DNA of 64,000 bases from an uncultured Gemmatimonadota bacterium (GTDB lineage: Bacteria > Gemmatimonadota > Gemmatimonadetes > Gemmatimonadales > Gemmatimonadaceae). Below the pieces are notes generated by a model that did no database searches, was not told the DNA's origin, and saw only the letters and a list, made by a program, of their open reading frames with translations. Below, piece by piece: positions 37,453 through 49,449 of the stretch. The DNA lies in the NCBI GenBank assembly GCA_903910555.1, contig CAIVZZ010000015.1, forward strand, positions 124,001 through 188,000, given 5' to 3'. Position numbers and translations under genes: made by a program. Within the stretch, counting starts at the first letter, position 1, and every line of letters begins with the position of its first letter.

Positions 37453-38486
37453 TTGGACTCCCTATCGAGCAATGCCTCGAGTCGTTTCATCATCGAAGAA
37501 AGTTTAAACAGTGCGGCACTGGCCTTGAGCGATTCACGATGCGGACGAGCCGGGTAGCCGCCCCACGTCTCGCCGGCAGGGACGTCGCTGATCACACCGG
37601 CCTGCGCGGCGAGCCGTGCCCCCGCGCCGACAGTCAGATGACCTGCGATGCCAACCTGGCCCGCGAGAATCGCGCCGTCTTCCACACGGCTGCTGCCGGC
37701 GACTCCCACCTGCGCCATCAACAAACAGAGCCGCCCCACGCGCACGTTGTGCCCGATATGCACGAGGTTGTCGATCTTCGTGCCGTCACCGATAACGGTG
37801 TCGTCGATGCTGCCGCGATCGATCGCAGAGTTCGCGCCGATCTCGACGTCGTTGCCGACGAGACAGCGTCCGACATGCGGAATCTTTTCGTGCGCGCCGC
37901 CGCGAAACACATAGCCGAAGCCATCGCTGCCGATGCGTGCGCCGCTGTGAACAGTCACGCGATCGCCGAGTATAGCGCCCGGATAGAGCGTCACATGCGG
38001 CAAGAGGCGGACGTCGGCGCCGATCTTCACACCCGCGCCGACTACGCTGTGCGACCCGACCCACGCCCGATCGCCGACCTCGGCGCCGTCATTGATCACT
38101 GCGTATGCCTCGACCGTCGCGCCAGCTCCGATGCGCGCGCTTTTCGCGACTATTGCCGTGGGGTGCACACCTGCATCACGCACCGGTGCGCGATAAAAAC
38201 GCGGAATGAGCGAGAGCAGCGCATCGTGCGGACTCTTCACGACCACCCGCGTCGTGCATGCCCCGGGCGCCGATTCGAGCTCCGCGGTAACCAGCACGAT
38301 GCCGGCACGCGATTGTTCGAACAGCGACGCATACTTCGCGGTCGCAAGAAAACTGAGGTCGCGCGCAGTGGCACGATCGAGCGGTGCAATGCCGTCGACG
38401 ATCGCAGTATGTGTCCCTGCGAGCGTACCGCCGACCGCCGCCGCAACTTCAGCGGCGGTCATAGCGGGTGACGCTGCGGCGGTCAT
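37449..38486 (-). CDS. lpxD: UDP-3-O-acylglucosamine N-acyltransferase LpxD
   Basis: LpxD adds the second acyl chain to the lipid A precursor. The N-terminal uridine-binding domain includes IAPLDRATARDLSFLA (residues 33-48). The left-handed beta-helix covers about residues 105-300, with the catalytic His in DNLVHIGHNV near residue 240 and GSDGFGYVF. Length 345 is normal. A short C-terminal helix follows. It overlaps lpxC/fabZ by 4 nt. Confidence 0.96.
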   Translation of the reverse strand: MTAAASPAMTAAEVAAAVGGTLAGTHTAIVDGIAPLDRATARDLSFLATAKYASLFEQSRAGIVLVTAELESAPGACTTRVVVKSPHDALLSLIPRFYRAPVRDAGVHPTAIVAKSARIGAGATVEAYAVINDGAEVGDRAWVGSHSVVGAGVKIGADVRLLPHVTLYPGAILGDRVTVHSGARIGSDGFGYVFRGGAHEKIPHVGRCLVGNDVEIGANSAIDRGSIDDTVIGDGTKIDNLVHIGHNVRVGRLCLLMAQVGVAGSSRVEDGAILAGQVGIAGHLTVGAGARLAAQAGVISDVPAGETWGGYPARPHRESLKASAALFKLSSMMKRLEALLDRESK

Positions 38487-38530
38487 GCGGTGGGGGATCC
38501 GCTCATTCGACCGATCGCCGGCCTGCCGGC

Positions 38531-39202
38531 TTACTCGTTGCCCGGCTTCTTAACCGTCGTGTCGGGCTTGATCGGACGGCCAATGCCCGACGGAGCGCTC
38601 ACCGGCAATCCCGACGGCTTCGCTGCTGGAGCCGGAGGCGTTGAGGCCTTCACGGGAACGGCCGGCGCGCCGAGCACGCGGAGACGCGCAATCACACGAT
38701 CCGAAAGATTCAGATTCTTGTCGACGGCAACGATCGTCGCGTTCTGACCAACGTCGAAGATCGCGTCCAAACCGCTCGACTTGCGAACGTCCTCGAGCGC
38801 GAGCTTGATCTGGTCGAGAATCGGCTGCAGCACTTCACTGCGGCGGCGCTCGGCTTCTGCATTGATGTCATCGTTGCGCTTCTGGAACTCACCCTGCTTG
38901 TCCTGAATCAGCTTGGTCTGCTTTTCGCGCTCGGCAGGCGTGAACGTCGCGGTTTTTTTCTGGAAGTCCGCGATCATCCCATTCATCGTGTCCTGCATCT
39001 TCTTGATCTCGGCCTCCCACACGACGGCTTCCTTCTGCAGCACCGCTTCAGCTTCGGCGCGGCCGGGGGCCTGATTGAGGATGTCGCGTGTGTCGACGTA
39101 CGCGAAACGCTGCGGCGGCGCAGATTGCGCGGAGAGCGGCGCGGCATGGCTGACCACGAGGACAGTTGCTGCGCCGACCAGCGCACGAAGGATCGAGGAC
39201 AT
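38531..39202 (-). CDS. OmpH/Skp family periplasmic chaperone
   Basis: A 223-residue protein with a signal peptide (hydrophobic residues 5-20, cleavage likely after SAQS or SAQ near residue 26), then a long coiled-coil core of about residues 50-130 typical of Skp/OmpH, and an unusual Pro/Ala-rich tail of about 40 residues. Skp shields unfolded outer-membrane proteins on the way to BamA. GGAG lies five bases before the ATG. It lies 15 nt after bamA and before lpxD, the classical bamA-skp-lpxD order. Confidence 0.9.
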   Translation of the reverse strand: MSSILRALVGAATVLVVSHAAPLSAQSAPPQRFAYVDTRDILNQAPGRAEAEAVLQKEAVVWEAEIKKMQDTMNGMIADFQKKTATFTPAEREKQTKLIQDKQGEFQKRNDDINAEAERRRSEVLQPILDQIKLALEDVRKSSGLDAIFDVGQNATIVAVDKNLNLSDRVIARLRVLGAPAVPVKASTPPAPAAKPSGLPVSAPSGIGRPIKPDTTVKKPGNE

Positions 39203-39217
39203 GAAAACTCCGAGGAT

Positions 39218-41647
39218 TTAGTAAAAGATCTGACCGAGACGGAAATGCAGCATGAACTTCGGATCGGGATTGCCGAGCGCATCGGTACGGTCGAAGCCGT
39301 ACGCCCAGTCAAGACCGAGGGGGCCCAGCGGTGTGATGGTGCCGACACCTATGCCGGCACCGCGGAACAGCCGTGTGGGATCGAAGTCACGCGGGTGCGC
39401 CCAAAGGTTGCCTGCGTCGAAAAACAAATTCACGTAGAACTGCGAGCTGATGCGCAGGCCCAGTTCTGCGGTCGTGCTGAAAAACACATTGCCGAACGAC
39501 GACAGCACCGCGTTCGAGGTGCTCGTGTTGGGATTGAATCCCAGCGGCGTGATCGAGAACTCGGGATAGCCGCGCAGCTGCTCACCATACTGTACGCCGC
39601 CCATCGCGAACTCTTGTGTCGAGAAGAACGGACCGGCGTTGCCGAACACCATGCCGCCGCGCTGCGTCAGCCCGACGACGAGCTTCATACCGTTCGGGCT
39701 TCCCTTCTCGCCGCCGATCTTCGCGAGCGTCGCATACGTCTTGAACTCAGTCGTATAGCGCTGGAACGACGCGGTGCCGCCGAGTGGGCCGCCGTTGAAC
39801 TGCGCGTTGAACGTTTGCAACGATCCGTCGGTCGCGAACGGCATTTCGATACGCGTATCGCGCGTCAAATCAAAGCCGAGCGTCGAGCGCAAGCAGCCGG
39901 CGCAGTCGTTCGTGGTAACGGTACTCAGCAACCCTGTGCCGCCATAGCGCACGGCCTCGGCGCCGTACGAAACGCCGACGCGTGTGTAGCGCAGGCCGAG
40001 GAATGGAAACGCAAAGCGAACCGACCCGCCGGTGCGCGTCGACTGGCCGAGGTTCGCGATCGTGTACTGCGACTGCGACCGGTAAATCGCGGTCGTCATC
40101 GAGGTGCGCGTCTGGTACAGCGCCGGATCGGTGTACGACAACTGGAGGTCGTTGATGTAACGGCCGTACTGCCAGTTGATCGATCCCTTCTTGCATTTGC
40201 CGAACATGTTCGGCTGATCGAGCCCGATGAATCCGCCGAGGCCGGTTCCCTGACCTTCAGAGGCACCGAAGTTCACATTGCCCGTGCGCTTCTCTTTCAC
40301 CTTGAAGATGATGTCGACATCGCCCTGATCGTTCGCCGGACGGGTCTCAGGGAGCGGCAGCGGCGACTCGAAAAAGCCGAGGTTTTCGATGCTGCGGTAG
40401 CTATTGATCAGGGCGTCCTGATTGAAGACGTTGCCAGGAATGATCGACAGCTGATCGCGAATGCAGCTCTCGGTGGTGTAGTCGTTGCCGATGATTTCGA
40501 TGCGATTGATGATCGCCGGCGTCCCTTCCTGAATTTCCCAGCGGAGGTTCACGCGCGGCCCGGAGTCGGTCTGCTGACGGTCGACAACCGGGTGGATCTG
40601 CGAGTAGATGTACCCTTCGTTCGAGTAGGCGTCTTTGATCTTCCGCGTGCCTTCGTCCCATTTGCTCGCGTCGAACACGTCCTTCGGCGTGGGCGCACCC
40701 TTCACGATCTGCGCCATCCGCTGCGTCAGCGTCGGGCTCTGATCCGTGAACGGATAGAGGCGCGAGATATCCGCTGCCGTAAAGCGCCGGTTTCCGACGA
40801 CCTCAAAGCTGCCGAGCTTGTACTGCGGTCCTTCGGCAACGGAGATGTCGACGAGCCCTTTGCCACGCGTGCGGTCGACGATCAGCGTGTCCCGCTGAAT
40901 CTGGAAATCGATGAAGCCGCGGGATGCGTACAGCTTCGGGATCGAGTCGCCGAGATCTTTTGAATATTTCTCGAGGTCGAACTCGCCCTTATGCCAGAAG
41001 AAAAATCCTTCCGGCTGAATCTGCATTGCGCCGACGATATCCTTGCTCGTGATGAACTTGTTGCCCGAGACGCGAATGCCAGACACCGCGAGACGACTGC
41101 CCTCGTCGACGTGGAAAACGATCGTCGCGTGATTGCTTTCCGTGAGCGTCGTATCGGCGGTGATGCGCGCCAGATAGTAGCCGTTCGCCTGGTAAATCGA
41201 ATCGATGTGCTGGATGACCAGCGCGACCGCCGCAGGGTCAACCGGCCGCCCAAAGACGAGGTCGACCTTCTCTTTGACCGTCGACGCCGACACCGCGGAG
41301 GTGCCGACGACGTCCGTCGCGTCGAGCAGCGGGCGCTCGATGACGCGGATCATGATGATCGCTTTGGGAGGCGTCGTTTTGGTAAGGACGCACTCGATGT
41401 TCATCGGTGCATCGAACTGGCCGCCCGCAAAAATGTTGCGGATGGCCTTCTGCACCATGGGCGAGTTGAGCGTGGCTCCGGGTACTATCCCCGCGTCGAG
41501 CAGAATTGTGGTGCTCGCGACGCGATGGTTGCCGGATATTTCAATCGAATCCGGCGTCGCGCATTTCGCCTCGTCACCCCCGCCCTGTGCGAGGAGAGTC
41601 GAGCCTGCACAAAAAATTGCGAGTGCGGCCAGGGGGAGTTTGCGCAT
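39218..41647 (-). CDS. bamA: Outer membrane protein assembly factor BamA
   Basis: BamA inserts beta-barrels into the outer membrane. The ATG at 41647 gives 809 residues with a signal peptide (MRKLPLAALAIFCAGSTLLA), about five POTRA domains (for example ISVAEGPQYKLGSFEVVGN near residue 275), then the barrel ending FRLGQIFY. The frame is open further upstream, but the added residues overlap the hairpin at 41671-41704 and are not secretion-like. An ATG at 41665 is another possible start. It begins the bamA-ompH-lpx operon. Confidence 0.95.
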   Translation of the reverse strand: MRKLPLAALAIFCAGSTLLAQGGGDEAKCATPDSIEISGNHRVASTTILLDAGIVPGATLNSPMVQKAIRNIFAGGQFDAPMNIECVLTKTTPPKAIIMIRVIERPLLDATDVVGTSAVSASTVKEKVDLVFGRPVDPAAVALVIQHIDSIYQANGYYLARITADTTLTESNHATIVFHVDEGSRLAVSGIRVSGNKFITSKDIVGAMQIQPEGFFFWHKGEFDLEKYSKDLGDSIPKLYASRGFIDFQIQRDTLIVDRTRGKGLVDISVAEGPQYKLGSFEVVGNRRFTAADISRLYPFTDQSPTLTQRMAQIVKGAPTPKDVFDASKWDEGTRKIKDAYSNEGYIYSQIHPVVDRQQTDSGPRVNLRWEIQEGTPAIINRIEIIGNDYTTESCIRDQLSIIPGNVFNQDALINSYRSIENLGFFESPLPLPETRPANDQGDVDIIFKVKEKRTGNVNFGASEGQGTGLGGFIGLDQPNMFGKCKKGSINWQYGRYINDLQLSYTDPALYQTRTSMTTAIYRSQSQYTIANLGQSTRTGGSVRFAFPFLGLRYTRVGVSYGAEAVRYGGTGLLSTVTTNDCAGCLRSTLGFDLTRDTRIEMPFATDGSLQTFNAQFNGGPLGGTASFQRYTTEFKTYATLAKIGGEKGSPNGMKLVVGLTQRGGMVFGNAGPFFSTQEFAMGGVQYGEQLRGYPEFSITPLGFNPNTSTSNAVLSSFGNVFFSTTAELGLRISSQFYVNLFFDAGNLWAHPRDFDPTRLFRGAGIGVGTITPLGPLGLDWAYGFDRTDALGNPDPKFMLHFRLGQIFY

Positions 41648-41670
41648 AGCTCGATAATATAACATGAGTG

Positions 41671-41704
41671 GGGGCCGAAAGGGTGTGTAACCCCTTTCGG
41701 CCCC
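41671..41704 (-). terminator. Hairpin terminator after clpC
   Basis: A perfect 13-bp stem (41671-41683 with 41692-41704) with an 8-nt loop lies between the clpC stop and the bamA start. It has no long T-run. It probably limits readthrough from the mcsAB-clpC operon into bamA. Confidence 0.65.
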
Positions 41705-41727
41705 TAGAGTTCCGTTGATTCTCGAGG

Positions 41728-44223
<2,496 letters not shown>

Positions 44224-44263
44224 GAGTTCCCCAGTCGAAGGAGCCGCGGGCGCCGGTGTTTCG

Positions 44264-45352
44264 TCACCGGTCCGCCAGCCCCGCCTCACTCGCGAGTACC
44301 TGACGTACGTGCCGCGCACGCGCCAGGTTTGCCTCGCTCTCCGTCAGCGTCCGTCCCGCTTCAAGCGAAAGGTGCGCCGACTGACTGAATATCAGGAGCT
44401 TGTTGAGGGTATATACACTGAGGCCCGACAGCAGTTGCAGACCAACGGCCAACCGAACACCACTCAGCAGATTCATCGCTTCGTCGGCCGGGAGGCTGCG
44501 TGCGTGCCGCAGCGTTCCATACGCGCGCCAAAGCTTGTCCTCAATAATATAACCGGCGTCGCGCAACAGCACACGACGTGCTTCCTCTTCCTGCTCGATG
44601 ACCCGCCGGACCACCCGGGTGAGGTGCTCCGCCAGCTCGTCCTCAGACCGGCCCATCGTGGTCTGATTCGAAATCTGGAAGAAGTTCCCGATGACTTCGC
44701 TCCCCTCGCCGTACAGGCCGCGGTACGTAAGCCCCATCTGCTGGAGCCCCTGAAGCACCTTCGATATTTCCTGGGTCAAGACTAGGCCCGGGAGATGAAT
44801 CAGGACCGACGCGCGCATCCCCGTCCCCGTGTTCGTCGGACACGACGTCAGAAATCCAAACTCGTGATGGAACGCATACGGCACCTCGCCGCCAAGCTCG
44901 CGATCGAGTTTCGTGGCTGCCTGAAATGCGCCGTTCACATCAAAGCCCGAACGAAAGACCTGAAGCCGCAGGTGGTCTTCCTCGTTGACCATCACCCCCG
45001 CATCGTCGGAAACCAGAACAGCCGCGCCGCTGCGCGCCTCGGCTCCGCCTTCGAGCGCCGCGAGCTCCTTGCTCACGAGATGGCGCTCATGCAGGAGCTG
45101 CCGCTCGGTGAGGTTCATTTCGTCGAGTCGCAAGACCACGGAATTCACCAAACTCGGCACCCGCGGAACGGCCTCGCGCACCTGCGCCAGCACGCGCAGC
45201 CGTTCGCCGTCACGGGCGCGCGCGGTGAACGCATACCCGGCAACGTTGCGCGCAAAGCGAATGCGCGACGAAAGCACGATGCCCGAATGCTCACCGCTTG
45301 CGGCGAGCCAGGGCACGCCGCCGTCGGGCAGGAGAGAGAGATCGAGTGTCAT
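44264..45352 (-). CDS. mcsB: Protein-arginine kinase McsB
   Basis: McsB phosphorylates arginines on proteins and marks them for ClpC. The phosphagen-kinase fold is clear: SSRIRFARNVAGY near residues 28-40, NEEDHLR near residue 122 (the catalytic Glu region), and the loop CPTNTGTGMRASVLIHLPGL near residues 170-189. Length 362 is typical. It lies 10 nt after mcsA and 40 nt before clpC. CtsR, the usual fourth partner in Firmicutes, is absent. Confidence 0.94.
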   Translation of the reverse strand: MTLDLSLLPDGGVPWLAASGEHSGIVLSSRIRFARNVAGYAFTARARDGERLRVLAQVREAVPRVPSLVNSVVLRLDEMNLTERQLLHERHLVSKELAALEGGAEARSGAAVLVSDDAGVMVNEEDHLRLQVFRSGFDVNGAFQAATKLDRELGGEVPYAFHHEFGFLTSCPTNTGTGMRASVLIHLPGLVLTQEISKVLQGLQQMGLTYRGLYGEGSEVIGNFFQISNQTTMGRSEDELAEHLTRVVRRVIEQEEEARRVLLRDAGYIIEDKLWRAYGTLRHARSLPADEAMNLLSGVRLAVGLQLLSGLSVYTLNKLLIFSQSAHLSLEAGRTLTESEANLARARHVRQVLASEAGLADR

Positions 45353-45362
45353 CGCTGCGTCG

Positions 45363-45863
45363 TCACCGGATCAGCGCGATTTCGAGAGTGCGAATCTCAT
45401 CCCGCAGCCGCGCGGCACTCTCGAACTCCTCGCTCTCGATCGCCTTTTGCAGCTGCGCGCGCAGCGCGCCAAGGCTGACATCGCGCTCGAGCAACTCGGG
45501 ATTCGGGACGGCATACGTACGGCCGACGTGCTGCGCGCTCCCATGCACGCGGCGCAAAAGATCTCTCAAGCTCTGCTCGAACGCGCCGTAGCAATGCGCG
45601 CAGCCCAGCCGCCCGCTCGCGCGAAAATCCTTCAGCGAGATGCCGCAGTAGGAACACTTGGTCGCGTCGCCGGGGAGCAGGAGTGCCTGCTGCTGCACCG
45701 CCTGGAGAAAATCTCCGAGCGGATGCTTCGGCATCGAAACCGTGGTCTCGATTCCGCGCTCGGCCGCGCACTTCTCGCACAGGTGGAGCTGCGTTACCGC
45801 ATTCTCCACGATCTGCGTGAGGTTCAGAACGGCGTCGCGCTCGTGGCACTGGTCGCAAAGCAT
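45363..45863 (-). CDS. mcsA: McsA-like zinc-binding activator with UVR motif
   Basis: A 166-residue protein with four CXXC-type pairs (CDQC at residues 3-6, CEKC near 29-32, CSYC near 69-72, CAHC near 88-91), which bind zinc, and a C-terminal UVR motif (LRAQLQKAIESEEFESAARL). This is the McsA layout, which activates McsB in Bacillus. It overlaps lolD by one base. The zinc arrangement and gene order make the McsA call firm. Confidence 0.92.
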   Translation of the reverse strand: MLCDQCHERDAVLNLTQIVENAVTQLHLCEKCAAERGIETTVSMPKHPLGDFLQAVQQQALLLPGDATKCSYCGISLKDFRASGRLGCAHCYGAFEQSLRDLLRRVHGSAQHVGRTYAVPNPELLERDVSLGALRAQLQKAIESEEFESAARLRDEIRTLEIALIR

Positions 45864-46603
45864 CAGACGGCTCCCATCGTACCTGAATTATCACCCAGGC
45901 GACCGTCAGCGAGAAGGAGCACACGCCCCGCGCGGGCGGCGAGCGAGCGGTTGTGCGTCACCACGACGAGCCCCAGCGCCATCTCCCGCGCGAGTTCCGC
46001 GAAGAGATCGTGCAGCGCCTCGGCGTTATGGTGATCGAGATTTCCCGACGGTTCGTCGGCAAGCAACAGCGGCGGCTGCATCGCAAGAGCGCGCGCGACA
46101 GCGGTGCGCTGCTGCTCACCACCCGACATTTCAGACGGACGGTGACTCAGGCGCTTCTCGAGCCCAACGCGCACGAGCAACGCTCGCGCGCGGTCGCGCG
46201 CCACCGCCGTCGGGCGGCCCGCGATTCGCAACGGCATCATGACGTTTTCGAGCGCCGAGAACTCTTTCAGCAAATGGTGAAACTGAAAGACAAAGCCGAC
46301 GCTGCGATTCCGAAGCTCGGCGAGGGCCTCGTCGTCGAGAGCGGCGGCGCGTTCGCCGTTGAGGCGAACATCGCCAGAGGTCGGGCGTTCGAGCGCGCCG
46401 AGTACATGGAGCAGCGTGCTCTTCCCCGCACCGCTTGCGCCAATAATCGCGATCATCTCGCCGCGCGCGACGGAGAGATCGACGCCTTCGAGCACGCGCA
46501 CTTCTCCGCCATCACCGCCGTGAAACACTTTCACGACGCCAGACGCTTCCAGCATCGGAGTCGCGACGGCCGGATCGAGAACGGAAGGCGGCGAGATCGT
46601 CAT
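45863..46603 (-). CDS. lolD: Lipoprotein-releasing ABC transporter ATP-binding protein LolD
   Basis: The ATPase of the LolCDE-type complex that releases lipoproteins from the inner membrane. Walker A GASGAGKSTLLHVLGALE is near residues 55-72, signature MSGGEQQRTAVARAL, Walker B LLLADEPSGNLD. Length 246 is normal. It overlaps the permease gene by 4 nt. General MacB-type exporters have similar ATPases, but the paired permease favours LolD. Confidence 0.9.
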   Translation of the reverse strand: MTISPPSVLDPAVATPMLEASGVVKVFHGGDGGEVRVLEGVDLSVARGEMIAIIGASGAGKSTLLHVLGALERPTSGDVRLNGERAAALDDEALAELRNRSVGFVFQFHHLLKEFSALENVMMPLRIAGRPTAVARDRARALLVRVGLEKRLSHRPSEMSGGEQQRTAVARALAMQPPLLLADEPSGNLDHHNAEALHDLFAELAREMALGLVVVTHNRSLAARAGRVLLLADGRLGDNSGTMGAV

Positions 46604-47859
46604 TCGCTGCGGATCGCTTCGATCGGATACAACCGCGACGCCTGAATCGCCGGATACAGCGTCGCGATCGTCGCGATCAGCACGCCAAGGACGACGATCA
46701 TCACGACGTCGAGCACCTGCATCTGCACCGGAAGGTGATCGATGAAGTACACCGACGGATCGAGTGCAATCAGATGCCAGCGTCCGATCGCGACTCCCAC
46801 GAGCAGGCCGATCCCAAGGCCAATGCCCGTGCCCACCACGCCGATCACCAATCCCTGCGCGAGAAAAATCCGCCGCACGGACGCCGACGGCAGTCCCATC
46901 GCCTTGAGGATGCCGATCTCGCGTGTTTTATCGCGCACAACCATCGTGAGCGTGCTCACGATGTTGAACGCGGCGACGATCACGATCAGGCTCAGGATGA
47001 CGCTCATCCCGAGTTTCTCGAGCGACAGTGCCTTGAAGAGCGAGCTGTTCTGCTCGCGCCAGTCCATCGTGTGGTACGGGAAGTCGAGATGCATTCCCGC
47101 AGCGACCGCGGGCGCGGCGTCACGACTCGCGGCCTTCACTTCGAGTCCAGTAACGGCGCTATCGAGTCCGGCAAGCTCCTGCGCGGCAGGCATGTCGACG
47201 TACACGTACTTGTCGTCGTACTCGTACATCCCGGTCTCGAACACACCAGTGACTTCGAACTCAAACGTCCGCGGCACGATGAATCCCGTAACCGCATTCG
47301 TCTGCGCGCCAACCGAAGTGAGGAGCACGAGCTTCGTGCCGACGCTCGCGTTCATGCGATTGGCGATGAGTTTGCCGAGCACGGCGCCGCGATGCTTTCC
47401 ATCCGCGCTCGCAAATCGAAAATTACCTTCGATCGCGTGCTCGCGAATCGTCGTGACTTGAGGGCCGCCCACTCCGACCGCTTCGATTCCCGCAACGGAG
47501 ACACCCTCTGAATACGTGCCGGGATCTTTGCGCATCAGCGCCTGCGTGAGCACAAATGGTGCCGCAGCGACGACTCCGCTTTGCTTGCGCACGGTGTCGA
47601 GCAGCTGTTTCCAGTCGTTGATACGGAGCTCCTCACCGTATGCGAGCACCCGAATATCCGGACTGCCGACGAGGATCTTCTCGCGAAGATCCGTCTGCAG
47701 ACCATTCATCACGCCAATGATCACGATCAGCGCGCTGACGCCGACGACAATCCCGCCGATCGCAATGACCGTGATGAACGAGAGCAGCCGCGAGCCGCGC
47801 CGGCTGCGCAGATAGCGCCAGGCGATCTCGAATTCGAGCCGCGAAAGCGGGCGCTTCAT
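46600..47859 (-). CDS. lolC: Lipoprotein-releasing permease LolC/LolE type
   Basis: A permease of 419 residues: one transmembrane helix at about residues 24-46, a large periplasmic domain, then three helices in the C-terminal third with the FtsX core around LSLIVIVAAFNIVSTLTMVV. The start FEIAWRYLRSRRGSRLLSFI is typical of LolC/LolE. Only one permease gene is present, so it may act as a homodimer (LolF-like). It overlaps lolD by 4 nt. Confidence 0.9.
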   Translation of the reverse strand: MKRPLSRLEFEIAWRYLRSRRGSRLLSFITVIAIGGIVVGVSALIVIIGVMNGLQTDLREKILVGSPDIRVLAYGEELRINDWKQLLDTVRKQSGVVAAAPFVLTQALMRKDPGTYSEGVSVAGIEAVGVGGPQVTTIREHAIEGNFRFASADGKHRGAVLGKLIANRMNASVGTKLVLLTSVGAQTNAVTGFIVPRTFEFEVTGVFETGMYEYDDKYVYVDMPAAQELAGLDSAVTGLEVKAASRDAAPAVAAGMHLDFPYHTMDWREQNSSLFKALSLEKLGMSVILSLIVIVAAFNIVSTLTMVVRDKTREIGILKAMGLPSASVRRIFLAQGLVIGVVGTGIGLGIGLLVGVAIGRWHLIALDPSVYFIDHLPVQMQVLDVVMIVVLGVLIATIATLYPAIQASRLYPIEAIRSE

Positions 47860-47877
47860 AGCGCGCTCACAGGGTTT

Positions 47878-49449
47878 TCACTCCGGGCGCATCGTCGGAA
47901 AGAGAATCGCGTCGCGGATGTGCGTCGTGCCAGTGAGGTACATGAAGAGGCGGTCCATGCCTATTCCTACCCCGCCAGTCGGCGGCATGCCGTATTCCAT
48001 GGCGCGCAGGTAGTCCTCGTCGACTCCGCTGGCCTCGTCGTCACCTGCGGCCTTGAGCTTTGCCTGTGCCTCAAAGCGGCGGCGCTGATCAAGCGGATCG
48101 TTCAACTCCGAGAACGCGTTTGCGAGCTCCTTGCCGCGCGCGAAGAGTTCGAACCGCTCGGTGAGCGCAGGGTTGCCGCGTTTCGGTTTTGCGAGCGGTG
48201 AAAGTTCCAGCGGATAGTCGACGACAAATGTCGGCGTGTCGATTTTCGATTCGACGTGGAACTGGAACAGCTCGTCGAGCAGCTTCGGCCGCGAGAGCGT
48301 TCCGACTTTCTGAACGCCAACTTTCTCCGCGGCGGCGGCAAGCGCGCCCGTTTCCAACTCCATCACGTTCGGCACTCCCATCGCCTTACTCAGCGTCGTG
48401 AGCCAATCCAATCGCGGAAACGGCGGCTGAAAATCTGGAAGCGCTTCGCCCTTAGCCCCATCCACGCCCGTCACATTTCGCTCTTCGCCGAGCACGCGCG
48501 TCACGGCACCGTGCGCACAGACGAGCAGCTTCTCCACCCGCGTCATCATGATCTCGTAGTCCGCGTATGCCTCGTAGAACTCGAGCATCGTGAACTCGGG
48601 ATTGTGCGTGCGGTCGATTCCCTCGTTGCGGAAATCGTGGCCAATCTCATACACGCGCTCGAGCCCGCCGACAATCAATCGCTTCAGGTAGAGTTCGTCC
48701 GCGATGCGCAGGTAGAGCGGCATGTCGAGTGCGGCATGATGCGTCGTGAACGGTCGCGCCGTCGCGCCGCCGTATAGCGGCTGCAACACCGGAGTCTCGA
48801 CCTCGAGATAGTCGATGTCGTTCAAGAAGCCGCGGATCGCCGTGATCATCGCCGACCGCGCGCGAAAGAGGCGGCGCACTTCCGGGTGCACGGCAAGATC
48901 GGCGTAGCGCTGACGCGACCGCAGTTCGCCGTCAGAAAATGCGGAGTGCCGAACGGTCACGCCGTCGACGACCTCCTCTTTGCCGAACGGAAGCGGCCGC
49001 AGCGACTTCGAAAGCATCTGCACTTCTTCGACGCGCACGGTCACTTCACCGGTGCGGGTACGAAAGAGCACGCCGGTCACGCCGATAAAATCACCGAGAT
49101 CAAAACAGTCGAGCACCGCGTACTGCGGCTCACCGATCTGGTCTTTCTTGAAGTACAGCTGCACGCGACCGCTCGGATCCATGAGATGTGCAAACGTCGT
49201 CTTGCCGTGCGCGCGCCACGCAACGATGCGACCTGCAACGCGCACTTTCGGACCTTCTGCGTTTTCTCCCTCGATCGCCGGCGGCATGAGCGCAACGGCG
49301 GCCGCGGCGAAATGCGAGCGGTCAAAGCCGTATGCAAACGGTTCGACGCCCAGGTTGACGAGCGCGTCGAGCTTATCGCGCCTCGCCTGCATGACGAAGT
49401 TTAAGTCGACTTCTCCACCCGGCGGTCCGACCGGCGTTTCTTCGCTCAC
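47878..49449 (-). CDS. lysS: Lysine-tRNA ligase, class II
   Basis: A class II synthetase of 523 residues: N-terminal OB-fold (VRVAGRIVAWRAHGKTTFAHL), motif 2 in FRNEGIDRTHNPEFTMLEFY near residues 280-300 and motif 3 in GVGIGMDRLFMYLTG near residue 495. It charges tRNA-Lys with lysine. It overlaps the prfB stop by 4 nt and so shares its transcript; its level will depend on prfB translation. Confidence 0.97.
   Translation of the reverse strand: MSEETPVGPPGGEVDLNFVMQARRDKLDALVNLGVEPFAYGFDRSHFAAAAVALMPPAIEGENAEGPKVRVAGRIVAWRAHGKTTFAHLMDPSGRVQLYFKKDQIGEPQYAVLDCFDLGDFIGVTGVLFRTRTGEVTVRVEEVQMLSKSLRPLPFGKEEVVDGVTVRHSAFSDGELRSRQRYADLAVHPEVRRLFRARSAMITAIRGFLNDIDYLEVETPVLQPLYGGATARPFTTHHAALDMPLYLRIADELYLKRLIVGGLERVYEIGHDFRNEGIDRTHNPEFTMLEFYEAYADYEIMMTRVEKLLVCAHGAVTRVLGEERNVTGVDGAKGEALPDFQPPFPRLDWLTTLSKAMGVPNVMELETGALAAAAEKVGVQKVGTLSRPKLLDELFQFHVESKIDTPTFVVDYPLELSPLAKPKRGNPALTERFELFARGKELANAFSELNDPLDQRRRFEAQAKLKAAGDDEASGVDEDYLRAMEYGMPPTGGVGIGMDRLFMYLTGTTHIRDAILFPTMRPE

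Noticed and set aside
39125-40963. A 612-codon open frame on the + strand
   Set aside because: It is antisense to bamA and consists of low-complexity charged residues; bamA on the other strand has a signal peptide and clear domains.
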